Below, piece after piece: positions 43,772 through 52,334 of a DNA stretch of 64,000 bases (position 1 is the stretch's first letter; each line of letters starts with the position of its first letter). Both the position numbers and the translations under genes were made by a program. The DNA lies in the NCBI GenBank assembly GCA_900299145.1, contig OMIN01000155.1:62001-126000 (forward strand). The letters are read 5' to 3'. The stretch comes from Betaproteobacteria bacterium. GTDB taxonomy: Bacteria; Pseudomonadota; Gammaproteobacteria; Burkholderiales; SG8-41. The notes under the pieces are model-generated. The model worked only from the letters and a program-made list of their open reading frames with translations. It was not told the DNA's origin and searched no databases.

Positions 43772-44326
43772 TTACTGATGCTTGTCATTGCGGCTGAAAT
43801 CGGTTGGCGGAATCACGGGCCTTACGGGCTGCGCCGCGTTGATATTGATGGGCTTCGCCTGCCCGGGCGTGGCCTTCATGAACGCCAATCCTTCTGCCGC
43901 CGTGTCGAAGGTGTCGTGGAACAACTCCATGGTGATGCCGTCCGGGTCGTGAAAATATACGCTTAGCGTCATGCCGTGATCGACCACGCGTTCGATGACG
44001 GCATTGGCCGCTTGCAGGCGCTGATGGGCTTGCTGTAACGCTTCATAACTTTCGACCTTGAATGCGAAATGATTCAGACCGATGCGCTTTTTCGGCAGCG
44101 GCTCGGCACCCGCAGGCGCCTTAAACAGCGCCAGGTTGTGGTGCATCGCGCCGCAAGTTAAAAAGGTGCGGTCACCGTCCGGCCCATAGCGCGACACCTG
44201 GAAACCCACCACGTCGCGGTAAAATGCCGTCGAGCGCGCCACATCGCTGACGTTGAGCACAAGATGGCCGATTTCTCTTGGAACACCTGCCAGCGAAGAC
44301 ACCTGTTGCAAGTCCGGTGCGTTCAT
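43772..44326 (-). CDS. VOC-family (extradiol-dioxygenase-like) protein
   Basis: The 184-residue protein starts at ATG 44326 with GGAGGGA 8-9 nt upstream. It has REIGHLVLNVSDVARSTAFYRDVVGF near residues 17-42, CGAMHHNLALFKAP near 58, RIGLNHFAFKVES near 82, and a YFHDPDGITMELFHDTF end with the usual Glu ligand. His, His and Glu are placed as in type I extradiol dioxygenases or glyoxalases, so it may bind Fe or another divalent metal. The proline-rich C-terminal tail (about 160-184) is extra. Confidence 0.83.
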   Translation of the reverse strand: MNAPDLQQVSSLAGVPREIGHLVLNVSDVARSTAFYRDVVGFQVSRYGPDGDRTFLTCGAMHHNLALFKAPAGAEPLPKKRIGLNHFAFKVESYEALQQAHQRLQAANAVIERVVDHGMTLSVYFHDPDGITMELFHDTFDTAAEGLAFMKATPGQAKPININAAQPVRPVIPPTDFSRNDKHQ

Positions 44327-44346
44327 CGTAGTTCCCTCCGTTTGGG

Positions 44347-44604
44347 TTACGCCGTAATCGCGGGTTGATCTGCTTGAGACGCCGGCGACGCCGGCAACTT
44401 GTCGACAGACTCGGCGTCCCACGGGCCCGGAAAGCGGCCGCTGCCGACAACGCCCCAGCGGAAAATACGGGAATCCATCGGCCACTGCACTTGCGGCAAT
44501 TCGTTACAGCACAGACGCGGCAGGTTTTCATACCAGGTTGCCCATTGCGCCAGGTTGCGTACGAAACTGCCGACGTGTCCCGGATATATTGGTCGCTTGG
44601 CCAT
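44347..44604 (-). CDS. Small hypothetical protein
   Basis: The 85-residue protein (MAKRPIYPGHVGSFVRNLAQ start) has AAGGA 4 nt before ATG 44604 and lies 20 nt upstream of the VOC gene on the same strand, so translation and co-transcription are plausible. It is rich in Trp and Pro, has a CC pair and has an Ala/Ser-rich tail. I recognise no family. Confidence 0.5.
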   Translation of the reverse strand: MAKRPIYPGHVGSFVRNLAQWATWYENLPRLCCNELPQVQWPMDSRIFRWGVVGSGRFPGPWDAESVDKLPASPASQADQPAITA

Positions 44605-44724
44605 GGCTTCCTTGTTTGCAGTGAACAGGGCGCCATCAGATTATCACGTCGCGTGGATTTTTGCGTTGCGCGATATACTGGTTTGGTCCGACTTGCTTTG
44701 CAATGCCAAAACGGGAGGAGCCTC

Positions 44725-45741
44725 ATGCAGGGAACGCCGTTGGCCGCCACATCAAAAATCAATCGAATGACGCGCCAAATCACGCTTGCCACACTAACAC
44801 CCAGATTTCTGCTGGCATTTGACAGCAACCACGCCGCGGCCCAGGCCTATCCCTCAAAACCCGTGCGTGTGGTGACCATGGCCGCGGCGGGCGCGCTGGC
44901 GGATTCCGTCACTCGGATAACCTTCGCCCGGGTTGCTGAAGTGCTGGGCCAACCCTTCGTTGTCGATAACCGTCCGGGGGCAGGCGGCAATATCTCGGCG
45001 GCGCTGGTCGGAAAATCGCCACCCGACGGGCACACGCTGTATCTGACGATCCAGACCGTGATGGTAGTGAATCCTTTTTTGTATGCGCGCCCCGGCTTTG
45101 ATCCGCTGCGCGACTTCGAGCCGATTTCGATGGCGGCCAAAGTCAGCGAAGTGCTGGTTGTGCATCCTTCTCTTGGCGTGAAGTCAATCGCCGATCTGGT
45201 GCGTTTGGCGCAAGCGCGTCCGGGACAGATCGGCTATTCCAGCGCGGGCAATGGGCACCCCACGCACTTGATGATGGAGTTGTTCCAGCGCAAGGCCGGC
45301 ATTCAGTTGTCTCATGTGCCGTACAAAGGCACGCCGCAAGCGGTGCTCGCCGTGGCGGGCGGCGAGGTTGGTGCGCTGAACATTGGCATTGGGCTCGCGC
45401 GCCCGCACATCGCCAGCGGCAAACTGGTGGCGCTGGCGAAGACCGGTTATCCGTCGCCGGATGCGTTGCCGGGTGTACCGGCGCTGACCACGGCATATCC
45501 GGACGCAGAGTACATCCCCTGGACTGCCACGTTTGCCCCCAAAGGCACGCCGGGAGACGTCGTCGCCAAACTTAACTCGGCAATCAGCCGCGCTCTGACC
45601 GCCGCTGACATCGCGTCAAAGTTGAAAGAGCTCGACCTCACCGCGGCACCGAGTTCGCCCGGCGAGCTAGAAAAGACCATGCGCGCGGACATAGCGGTGA
45701 ATCGGGAACTGGTAAAGAGTATTGGGTTGAAGCTCGATTGA
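44725..45741 (+). CDS. Bug/TctC-family periplasmic solute-binding protein
   Basis: The 338-residue protein starts at ATG 44725 with GGAGGAG just upstream; the long open frame further left is not coding. The lead peptide is long, with a weak hydrophobic core (TLATLTPRFLLAF) and cleavage near AAAQA-YPS. Blocks are PVRVVTMAAAGALADSVTRI, VVDNRPGAGGNISAAL, GFDPLRDFEPISMAA, HVPYKGTPQAVLAVAGG and a late DIPW-like YIPWTATFAPKGTP. The Gly-Gly of the first loop is replaced (AAAGAL rather than PAGGGT), which is unusual and may alter ligand specificity. Confidence 0.87.
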   Translation: MQGTPLAATSKINRMTRQITLATLTPRFLLAFDSNHAAAQAYPSKPVRVVTMAAAGALADSVTRITFARVAEVLGQPFVVDNRPGAGGNISAALVGKSPPDGHTLYLTIQTVMVVNPFLYARPGFDPLRDFEPISMAAKVSEVLVVHPSLGVKSIADLVRLAQARPGQIGYSSAGNGHPTHLMMELFQRKAGIQLSHVPYKGTPQAVLAVAGGEVGALNIGIGLARPHIASGKLVALAKTGYPSPDALPGVPALTTAYPDAEYIPWTATFAPKGTPGDVVAKLNSAISRALTAADIASKLKELDLTAAPSSPGELEKTMRADIAVNRELVKSIGLKLD

Positions 45742-45791
45742 AGAATTGCTCACTGTGGGCAAGCGGGGTTCACATGGCCACTGGTGAATAT

Positions 45792-45822
45792 AAAAATAAC
45801 TCAATAAAATCAGATAGTTATA
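45792..45822 (-). repeat. AT-rich gene-boundary repeat, copy 15
   Basis: The plus strand core is ACTCAATAAAATCAGATAGT. It lies in the 197-nt gap between the TctC gene and the first TfdA-like gene. Confidence 0.7.
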
Positions 45823-45938
45823 TAATTACTCGCAGCGCAGCCATTTTTGCGTCCGCATAGCAGCCTCGCCGTGGCGGCCCGGCAAATTCACGCCTATACT
45901 TGTTGGCAGGTCTGTAGATACGCAACGGAGCACCGGCC

Positions 45939-46838
45939 ATGAGTCTCTCCCTACGCGCATTAACCAATTCGGGTTTCGCCGGCGAAGCATCCGGCATTGA
46001 TCTCACGCGGCCGCTCGCGCGCGAAGACGTGCGGGCGATTGACGACGCCATGGATCAATACGGCGTGCTGGTGTTCCACGATCAGCGCTTTACCGATGAA
46101 ACGCAAATGGCGTTCAGCCGCAATTTTGGCGAGCTGGAGTTTTCCAACGGCGCGGAGCTTTACAAGGAGCGCCGCTTGCCGCAAATGGAAATGGCCGACA
46201 TTTCCAATCTCGATACGTCAGGCAAGCTGCGGCCCGCCGACGATCACATGCGCCTCACTGCGCTGGGCAACCGGCTGTGGCATTCCGATGCCTCGTTTCG
46301 CGCAATTCCGGCGAAGTACTCGCTGCTCTCCGCGCGCATTGTGCCGGGCGTGGGCGGCAACACCGAATTCGCCGACATGCGCGCGGCTTACGATGCGCTG
46401 GACGATGATCTGAAAGCCGAGATCGCAGAGTTGATTACCGAGCACTCCAATGCCCACTCGCGCGAGCAGATCGGCATCCCCAAAGCCTCTTATGGCGAAG
46501 AGAATCAAATCAAGCTGCGGCCCGTGCGCCAGCGGCTGGTGCGGCACGATGCGCGCACCGGGCGCAAAAGCCTGTATCTCTCGGCGCACATCGGGGCCAT
46601 CGTCGGCTGGCCGGCGCCGGAGGCACGAATGTTCATTCGCGATCTGATCGAGCACGCCACGCAACGTAAATTTGTTTACGCGCACGCGTGGAAACCGTGG
46701 GATCTGGTGATGTGGGACAACCGCACCACCATGCACCGCGCGCGGCGTTACAACGATTTGGGCGAAGTGCGCGACATGCGGCGCACCACTATCCGTGGCG
46801 AAGGCGTTACGGTGGAGCAGGTGCAGGCGGCGGCATAG
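45939..46838 (+). CDS. TfdA-like Fe(II)/2-oxoglutarate dioxygenase (tandem copy 1)
   Basis: The 299-residue protein has iron ligands His115 and Asp117 (LWHSDASF) and His266 with a nearby Arg (NRTTMHRARR), close to the positions I recall for TfdA. Further TfdA-type blocks are NTEFADMRAAYDAL, RKSLYLSAHIGAIVGWPAPEAR and EHATQRKFVYAH. It should couple 2-oxoglutarate decarboxylation to hydroxylation and cleavage of an ether or C-H bond. The next gene, 45 nt downstream, is a diverged copy, so the pair forms an operon that arose by duplication. Confidence 0.9.
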   Translation: MSLSLRALTNSGFAGEASGIDLTRPLAREDVRAIDDAMDQYGVLVFHDQRFTDETQMAFSRNFGELEFSNGAELYKERRLPQMEMADISNLDTSGKLRPADDHMRLTALGNRLWHSDASFRAIPAKYSLLSARIVPGVGGNTEFADMRAAYDALDDDLKAEIAELITEHSNAHSREQIGIPKASYGEENQIKLRPVRQRLVRHDARTGRKSLYLSAHIGAIVGWPAPEARMFIRDLIEHATQRKFVYAHAWKPWDLVMWDNRTTMHRARRYNDLGEVRDMRRTTIRGEGVTVEQVQAAA

Positions 46839-46883
46839 AATCATGGAACTCTTCAATGAATCTCCAGTGAACCGGGAGGCAAT

Positions 46884-47795
46884 ATGAGTATCAACATCCG
46901 TGCAGTACAGCAGGGCTTCGTCGGCGAGGTTACCGCCATCAATCTCTGCGCGCCGATCACGCAGGCGCAGGCCGATGCCATTGAAAAAGGCATGGACGAC
47001 TACGCCGTGCTGACTTTTCCCGGCCAACCGATGACGGACGAGCAGCAGGTCGCGTTCACGCGCAACTTTGGTCAGCTGGAAATCACCTTGGCGGGGCAGA
47101 TGGCCAAGCCCGGCGAGCGGCGCTTTCAGCAGCTTGAACTGGGGGATATTTCCAACTACGCCAATGGCGATACCTCGCGGCACTACGCGCGGGAGGACAA
47201 AAAGCGCCTGTATGCGCTCGCCAACCGGCTGTGGCATTCCGATGCGTCATTTCGTGCGGTGGGTGCGGGCTACACGCTGCTGCACGCGCGCGTCGTGCCG
47301 AGCAAGGGCGCGGATACACAGTTTGCCGACATGCGCGCCGCGTACGACGCGCTATCCGCCGCCGACAAGGCCGAAGTGGAAAATCTGGTGTGTGAACATT
47401 CCATTGTGTTCTCGCGCCAGGCCATCGGCTTTGACGATTACAACCCGGGCTTCGACGAGCATCTGAAGCCGGTGCCGCACAAGCTGGTGATTACCCACCC
47501 GAAGACGGGGCGCAAATCGCTGTATCTGTCCTCGCACATTGGCGGCATTGTCGGCTGGCCGGTGCCCGAAGCGCGCGCGTTTATACGCGACTTGACCGAG
47601 CACGCTACCCAGCCGCAGTTTGTCTACTCGCACAAGTGGCAGGTCGGCGATCTGGTGATGTGGGATAACCGTACGGTGATGCACCGCGCCACGCGCTTTG
47701 ACGATCTCAAGGAAGTGCGCGATTTGCGCCGCACTTCGCTCAAGGGCATCGGGCTGGAAGTGAAGCTGCCGCAAGCAGAAGCCGTAGCGGCATAG
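46884..47795 (+). CDS. TfdA-like Fe(II)/2-oxoglutarate dioxygenase (tandem copy 2)
   Basis: The 303-residue protein has His118 and Asp120 in LWHSDASF, the distal His in DNRTVMHRATRF, and the VGWPVPEARAFIRDLTEHATQ block. ATG 46884 follows GGGAGG. It differs from its upstream neighbour mainly in the N-terminal 100 residues and in the loop after FSRQAIGFDDYNPGFDEH, regions that shape substrate binding in this family. The two may therefore act on related but different substrates. Confidence 0.9.
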   Translation: MSINIRAVQQGFVGEVTAINLCAPITQAQADAIEKGMDDYAVLTFPGQPMTDEQQVAFTRNFGQLEITLAGQMAKPGERRFQQLELGDISNYANGDTSRHYAREDKKRLYALANRLWHSDASFRAVGAGYTLLHARVVPSKGADTQFADMRAAYDALSAADKAEVENLVCEHSIVFSRQAIGFDDYNPGFDEHLKPVPHKLVITHPKTGRKSLYLSSHIGGIVGWPVPEARAFIRDLTEHATQPQFVYSHKWQVGDLVMWDNRTVMHRATRFDDLKEVRDLRRTSLKGIGLEVKLPQAEAVAA

Positions 47796-47832
47796 CAGGC
47801 ATTACGCGGTACCAGCCTGCACCCGCGCCATC

Positions 47833-48783
47833 TTAAAACCCGTACAGCCCCGCCGGATTATCAACCAGGATTTTCCGGCGCACTGCCGCGTCCGGCGCCC
47901 AGCTGGGCAGCAAGTTCAGCACAAACGCGTCGTCCACCGGCCACAGCGGCGTAACCTCCGTGGGTTTGCGTCCCGAGCCGGAATTCGGATGCGGCCAGTT
48001 GGTGCCCCACAAAATGCGATCCACATTGGCGGCAATCAGCATTTGCGCCAGCGGCGTGAAGTGCCCATAGTTTTCGCGCGGGCCGGCGGTGACGGAAATT
48101 TTGACGAACGCCTTGCCGGATTTCACGAGATCCACCAGATCGGAAAAGCCGGGCTGTGCAACGCCCTTGGCCTCATCCGCGCCGCCGTAATGATCGAACA
48201 CGACCGGCACGGGCGAGGCCGCCAGCGCGTCTTTCATGGCGGAAATCACCGCTAGCGAGGTGTTGAGCTGTACGTGCCAGCCGCGGCTCTTCACGCGCTC
48301 GGCCGCCGCCAGAAAACGCTTGCGTGCCACCGCCGGATCGCTGACACCGCTGGTGGCGAGATTCAGCCGTATGCCCTTGAAGCCGAGGCTCGCCAGTTTG
48401 TCGAGTTCACCTTCGGTAGTCTTTTCATCAATGACGGCAACGCCACGCGCATCGTTGCCGCGCACCTGCATGCCGTAAATGGTGGCTGAGTTGTCGGTAC
48501 CATAAACGCTGGGAGTGACAATCACCACGCGCTGCATTTTGATGGCCTTGTGCAGCGCGGACATTTCTTCCGGCAGCGCCAGTTCAGGCGTGTAGGTGCG
48601 CCCGGCGAACCACGGAAATTTCGCCGGATCACCATGAATGTGCGTGTGGCAATCGCAGGCGCCGGCGGGCACGTCGAACTTGACGACCGCGCTGGGTTGG
48701 GATGCCGCGCTTAATGCCAGCGGGCTCTGAGCCAGTGCGCCAGCGGCGGCGGCGCCCAGGGTAAATTTGCGTCGGGTAATCAT
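47833..48783 (-). CDS. Exported amidohydrolase-2 family protein (Tat-type leader)
   Basis: The 316-residue protein starts ITRRKFTLGAAAAGALA, a twin-arginine leader, then a TIM-barrel hydrolase. It has ACDCHTHIHGDPAKFPWF near residues 42-59, VIVTPSVYGTDNSATI near 87, VFDHYGGAD near 195, and WGTNWPHPN near 260, where the usual catalytic Asp (GSDWPH in the cytosolic relative at 14714) is Asn. The loss of that Asp is odd and may change or abolish hydrolysis. ATG 48783 follows AAAGGA. It forms a minus-strand group with the lactonase-like and cyclase-like exported proteins. Confidence 0.87.
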   Translation of the reverse strand: MITRRKFTLGAAAAGALAQSPLALSAASQPSAVVKFDVPAGACDCHTHIHGDPAKFPWFAGRTYTPELALPEEMSALHKAIKMQRVVIVTPSVYGTDNSATIYGMQVRGNDARGVAVIDEKTTEGELDKLASLGFKGIRLNLATSGVSDPAVARKRFLAAAERVKSRGWHVQLNTSLAVISAMKDALAASPVPVVFDHYGGADEAKGVAQPGFSDLVDLVKSGKAFVKISVTAGPRENYGHFTPLAQMLIAANVDRILWGTNWPHPNSGSGRKPTEVTPLWPVDDAFVLNLLPSWAPDAAVRRKILVDNPAGLYGF

Positions 48784-48828
48784 GAAAGTCCTTTCAGGAG
48801 CGGTTCACTAAGGGCAAACAAAATCGGG

Positions 48829-49851
48829 CTACTTCGGTTTGACGTTGGTCGGCACGGGCATGCCGGGAATATTCAGATTGACCGACAACAGATGCGAGCG
48901 CGTGGTGATGAACAGCGTCTTCCAATCGTCGCCGCCAAAGCCCACGTTGGTAGTGGCGGGCTGCCCGTGCACGATGCGTCCGAGTTTTTTGCCTTTGGCG
49001 TCAAGTATCCACAGTCCGCCCGAGCCGCCGCAATAGACATTGCCTTCGATGTCGACTTTCATGCCATCGGCCAGGCCCGGTTCCGCACCGCTGAGATCGG
49101 CAAACACACGGCCGGTTTGCTTCGCCGGCAGGCCGTTGGGCTGCATGTCGTACGCGCGAATGATATTGCGACGCAAGTCGGTAATGTACAGCACGCTTTC
49201 ATCAGGCGAAAATGCAATGCCGTTGGGGAATACGAAATCGTCAAACAACAATGTCGTGGTGCCCAGGTCGGCGCTCACACGCAGCACGGCTGAGTGTTGC
49301 ATATCCCACTGCTCCGGCACGATGCTGGCATTGGGATCGGTGATGTACATGCTGCCATCGGATTTCACGATCACATCATTGGGGCGCGACAAGCGCTTGC
49401 CCTGAAACTGGTTGGCCACCACGGTCATGCTGCCGTCGAGCTCAAGGCGAGTGACACGCCGCGTATCGTGCTCGCACGCGACGAGACGCCCCTTGGTATC
49501 GCGCGTTAGGCCATTGGCACGCCCCACACCCTGTTTGAACAACGTCACCCCTTGCCCCGGCGTGTATTTCATGCGCCGGTCGTTGTGGATGTCGCTGAAC
49601 AGCAGATAGCCACCTTCCTTCCACCACAGCGGCCCTTCCGCCGGGCCCAGCGGCCCGCCGTAACCGCTGCCCAACTCGACGATAGGCTGCGACGTGGAAA
49701 GAATGCGATCCAGCGCGGGATCGAGGCGTTCGATGCGTTGCGCTCCGGCAGTGCCTTGCGCCCAGGCATTGCCGAATCCTGCAGCGGCTAGGCAACCGGC
49801 CGCCGTGGTCTGCAAGAATTGCCGTCGTGATTTCAGGTGCTGACCGTACAT
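48829..49851 (-). CDS. Exported SMP-30/gluconolactonase-like beta-propeller (Tat-type leader)
   Basis: The 340-residue protein has KSRRQFLQTTAAGCLAAAGF as twin-arginine leader and a six-bladed propeller with GPLGPAEGPLWWKEGGYLLFSD (Glu metal ligand, residues about 65-86), LSRPNDVIVKSDGSMYITDPN with ligand Asn/Asp, and VFPNGIAFSPDESVLYITDL. These enzymes hydrolyse lactones with a divalent metal. ATG 49851 follows GGAGG. Together with the neighbouring amidohydrolase and cyclase it makes a periplasmic set. Confidence 0.88.
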   Translation of the reverse strand: MYGQHLKSRRQFLQTTAAGCLAAAGFGNAWAQGTAGAQRIERLDPALDRILSTSQPIVELGSGYGGPLGPAEGPLWWKEGGYLLFSDIHNDRRMKYTPGQGVTLFKQGVGRANGLTRDTKGRLVACEHDTRRVTRLELDGSMTVVANQFQGKRLSRPNDVIVKSDGSMYITDPNASIVPEQWDMQHSAVLRVSADLGTTTLLFDDFVFPNGIAFSPDESVLYITDLRRNIIRAYDMQPNGLPAKQTGRVFADLSGAEPGLADGMKVDIEGNVYCGGSGGLWILDAKGKKLGRIVHGQPATTNVGFGGDDWKTLFITTRSHLLSVNLNIPGMPVPTNVKPK

Positions 49852-49878
49852 GAAGGCCTCCGCAGGGTAGTTTCTATT

Positions 49879-49907
49879 TAAGTATTTGTTTTTGTTGGAT
49901 AAATTTT
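49879..49907 (+). repeat. AT-rich gene-boundary repeat, copy 16
   Basis: It begins TAAGTATTTGTTTTTGTTGG. It sits between the stop of the cyclase gene and the start of the lactonase-like gene on the minus strand. Confidence 0.75.
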
Positions 49908-49923
49908 ATGATCGTATCCCGGT

Positions 49924-50892
49924 TTAACGAATCGCGGCAGGCGAGACCGTAGAGCTGGTGCCACCCTTGATCTTCAAAGGTTGCAGGGTGAGTGCGAATT
50001 CATGCACGCCTTTTGCCGCCAGGACATCGAGCTTCAGGTTTTCCAGCAGATGCACGCCGTGCACCACCAAGGCGATCTGGTGCACCGGCAGAGATAGTTG
50101 CTTATCCGGGTTGGGCAGTACCTCCACCGGCGCGTTGTCGGCGCCCAGCAGTATCGGATCGTGTTTGATCAGCCATTCGGCGGCGGCGACGCCGATACCA
50201 GGGTTGGCGCGCACGTAGCGCGCGGTGTCTTTGCCCCACAGTTTGCCGTAACCCGTGTGTATGAGTACGGCGTCACCGGGCTGCAACGTGAGCTTTTGCC
50301 GCGCCAGCGCCTGCTGCAAATCTTCGACGGTAATCTCGTAAGTGTCAGGCAGCATGTCCACGCCCTTTAGCGCCGCCACATCGATCATGACGCCGCGCGT
50401 GAAAATCATGCCGACGTTTTCGACGCCGAGTTTGGTAAAGCCGTTGCGCGTTTCCACGTCATCCAGCTTCACGCAGTTATACATTTTGCTGGCAATCATC
50501 TGGTGCGGGAAGGCATCGAACTGCGTGCCGATTTGCCCCAGCTCGGTGGTCACCATTTCTTCATTGCCGCCGCGCTGATTCGCGCCGGCCGGTGGATTGG
50601 AGCGCTTGGTGGTCATGCTCCACACGCGAGCGGGACTGTTGGATGCAGGCGCGTTAAGCATGTGCGCGAGCTCGATTACCTCCCCGGTGCGGATCAGCTT
50701 TGCCGCGCGCATCACCGTTTCCGGTTTCATGTGATTGGCCGCGCCGCGCTCGTCGTCGGCACCCCACTTCGAGGGGCAACGCTGCGCTTCGGCGGGCGGC
50801 CGCCAGCCTTGCGCCATCGCCCCCACACTCATCAATAATGCTGCAATACCGGCTGTCCGGGCCACTACCCGCGCAACGCCATTCGGCTTCAT
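49924..50892 (-). CDS. Exported cyclase-family (kynurenine-formamidase-like) hydrolase
   Basis: The 322-residue protein has a signal peptide (hydrophobic residues 16-26, cleavage near AMAQ). It then has the bacterial cyclase fold: KWGADDERGAANHM near 42, GQIGTQFDAFPHQM near 118, MIDVAALKGVDML near 167, and VEDLQQALARQKLTLQPGDAVLIHTGY near 187. The family metal motif HxGTHxDxxxH appears here as GTQFDAFPH, with Gln for the second His, so the metal site may be altered. ATG 50892 follows GGGAGA and lies 19 nt from the nearest attC-like boundary. Confidence 0.85.
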   Translation of the reverse strand: MKPNGVARVVARTAGIAALLMSVGAMAQGWRPPAEAQRCPSKWGADDERGAANHMKPETVMRAAKLIRTGEVIELAHMLNAPASNSPARVWSMTTKRSNPPAGANQRGGNEEMVTTELGQIGTQFDAFPHQMIASKMYNCVKLDDVETRNGFTKLGVENVGMIFTRGVMIDVAALKGVDMLPDTYEITVEDLQQALARQKLTLQPGDAVLIHTGYGKLWGKDTARYVRANPGIGVAAAEWLIKHDPILLGADNAPVEVLPNPDKQLSLPVHQIALVVHGVHLLENLKLDVLAAKGVHEFALTLQPLKIKGGTSSTVSPAAIR

Positions 50893-50910
50893 GTTCTCTC
50901 CCTTGTGTGG

Positions 50911-50970
50911 ATTTAACGCCCAAGCTGACGCGCCGCCGGCAGGCGGTCGCGGTCGGGCGCAGAGTTAGAA
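50911..50970 (-). other. Weak attC-like site
   Basis: The minus strand has TTCTAAC (50970-50964) and, 60 nt on, GTTAAAT (50917-50911). These fit inverted RYYYAAC (with one mismatch) and GTTRRRY boxes at an attC-like distance. The GC-rich interior could fold, but internal boxes are poor. Confidence 0.35.
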
Positions 50971-51040
50971 GGCTGTGCCGACGGAAGGGGCATAAATCTG
51001 ATGACAAATGCAAAACGCAAAGCGATTGAGTTGTGCCTGG

Positions 51041-51277
51041 CTACTTGGGAAGTAATTCGGAAAATGCATTCCTCGCCCACAGCCGCTGCGACTCTGACAG
51101 ACCTAAAAAAACCTGGGTCGATTGAAACTGAGCGAACAAGTCGCGCATCACGTCGCTTAGCGCATCGGGGTTTGGGTGGGTCGCGATGAGAGCTTTAACG
51201 CACAGAGTTACCGCCTGTAGCTGTAGTGACTCTGTAAGCTCGCCTGCGCCTCTTCGTTCACCGTCGGTTTTTGGCAT
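51041..51277 (-). CDS. Small hypothetical cassette-borne protein
   Basis: The 78-residue protein (MPKTDGERRGAGELTESLQL start) is largely helical, with a leucine/valine-rich middle and no recognised domain. ATG 51277 has AGAGG 6 nt upstream and begins about 30 nt after a GTTAGAA box. That is the standard arrangement of an integron cassette gene just inside its recombination point. Base composition is lower in GC than the chromosomal neighbours. Function is unknown. Confidence 0.55.
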   Translation of the reverse strand: MPKTDGERRGAGELTESLQLQAVTLCVKALIATHPNPDALSDVMRDLFAQFQSTQVFLGLSESQRLWARNAFSELLPK

Positions 51278-51304
51278 CGATTACCTCTGTGGAATGACGA
51301 AGCC

Positions 51305-51382
51305 TTCTAACGTTGGAGTTCGCCCGCGTGCGAACGCTGGCGAAGCCAGGCGTAGCACGTCGGGTGCAATGACGGGTTGGGC
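51305..51382 (-). other. Candidate integron attC site
   Basis: On the minus strand the site opens GCCCAAC (51382-51376, a perfect RYYYAAC box) and closes GTTAGAA (51311-51305, GTTRRRY with one mismatch). The interior folds as an imperfect hairpin: CCCGACGTGC...ACGCCTGGC against GCCAGCGT...GCACGCGGG, around TTC, with unpaired single bases as in the extrahelical bases of attC. Length is 78 nt, within the attC range. Confidence 0.6.
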
Positions 51383-51411
51383 GGCACCCGCGCGAAGGCA
51401 CGGACGCGGCC

Positions 51412-51924
51412 TCAATTTGCCCTCTTGCGGCAGTAGTCTATTGCGGACTGCACCGACTCCCGGAACCCCGTTGTCGGGAGACGCACTCGCTCACCAGATG
51501 GCGTGACGTACTCGAGAGAGTCGAGATTGACGAGGAACTGTAAGAGAAGGTCATTCGTCACCCCGAAACCCGCCTCGTATCCGTTGTCATACTTGGTTAT
51601 GGCTGCATGCCAAGTATTGAACTTTCCATTCAGCAGGACCCCGATTCTTGAGTCTTTCAACACTGATTGACTGATTGCGGTGCTGAGACGGCTCCCAGTG
51701 ATCTCGGCAAAGGAGAAGATAGGGTCACATTGGCGCGCGTACTCAAATACGATGAACGCAGTTCTTCGTTTGATACCCGCGTCTGGTAGTGCCACTTGGG
51801 CAACTGGTCCACTGACTCCTCTGCTGTCGACACGCCAGGGGGCTTGAGCATGTGCACTGGTGGTGCATGCAAGTGCAATGGCAGCAAACGCGTAGGCCGT
51901 AACAAAAGCGCGTGAGGAATTCAT
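51412..51924 (-). CDS. Exported hypothetical protein (cassette-borne)
   Basis: The 170-residue protein starts at ATG 51924 (MNSSRAFVTAYAFAAIALAC) with a signal peptide cleaved around AHAQA. The mature part (WRVDSRGVSGPVAQVALPDA onward) has two Cys that may pair, and ends VQSAIDYCRKRAN. I recognise no family. The longer frame to 52164 overlaps the gene upstream and is not credible. It ends about 30 nt before the attC-like site, as the last gene in a cassette would. Confidence 0.65.
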   Translation of the reverse strand: MNSSRAFVTAYAFAAIALACTTSAHAQAPWRVDSRGVSGPVAQVALPDAGIKRRTAFIVFEYARQCDPIFSFAEITGSRLSTAISQSVLKDSRIGVLLNGKFNTWHAAITKYDNGYEAGFGVTNDLLLQFLVNLDSLEYVTPSGERVRLPTTGFRESVQSAIDYCRKRAN

Positions 51925-51986
51925 AGATCGGTCCGTCCAGCTAGTAGGGTACGCAACCATGCAGAGCCCGCCGATGGCATCTGCGC

Positions 51987-52274
51987 TTACTCGGACCAAT
52001 GTACCATGCCGTCCGCGCTGACAGGAAATCCGAGCAGCCGGAGGATTTCCGGTTGCATCATCTTCGCGACGATGCCTGGGAACATTGCCTCCATGTCTGG
52101 ACAGAGCCGGCGATACTCTTGTTCGAGGAGGACGATTGATATTGGCTTTGGGAGCGAGAACCAACTTGCCCTCGCCACAAAGATGCGCTCGATATTCTTG
52201 GCGGTTTGCTTGGCATCCGCGAAGGTCAATTTGAAATCGCCATGTTGGACGTTGAAGTAGTTTCTCTTAGCCAT
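51987..52274 (-). CDS. Small hypothetical protein (cassette-borne)
   Basis: The 95-residue protein begins MAKRNYFNVQHGDFKLTFAD and ends LGFPVSADGMVHWSE, with no membrane segment or known motif. It follows a GTTGGGC box by about 60 nt on the minus strand and precedes the exported hypothetical gene by 62 nt. The two may form one two-gene cassette. The lower GC content and lack of relatives I can name fit cassette cargo. Confidence 0.6.
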   Translation of the reverse strand: MAKRNYFNVQHGDFKLTFADAKQTAKNIERIFVARASWFSLPKPISIVLLEQEYRRLCPDMEAMFPGIVAKMMQPEILRLLGFPVSADGMVHWSE

Positions 52275-52334
52275 GAGTGCGCCTCAGTCTCGAAGTCGAT
52301 TGTTCCAAAGTCTACCCCCGCACTTGCCCGTGAC

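Noticed and set aside
51412-52164. A 250-residue version of the exported hypothetical protein
   Set aside because: The extra N-terminus overlaps the upstream gene and buries a clean signal peptide; ATG 51924 is better.
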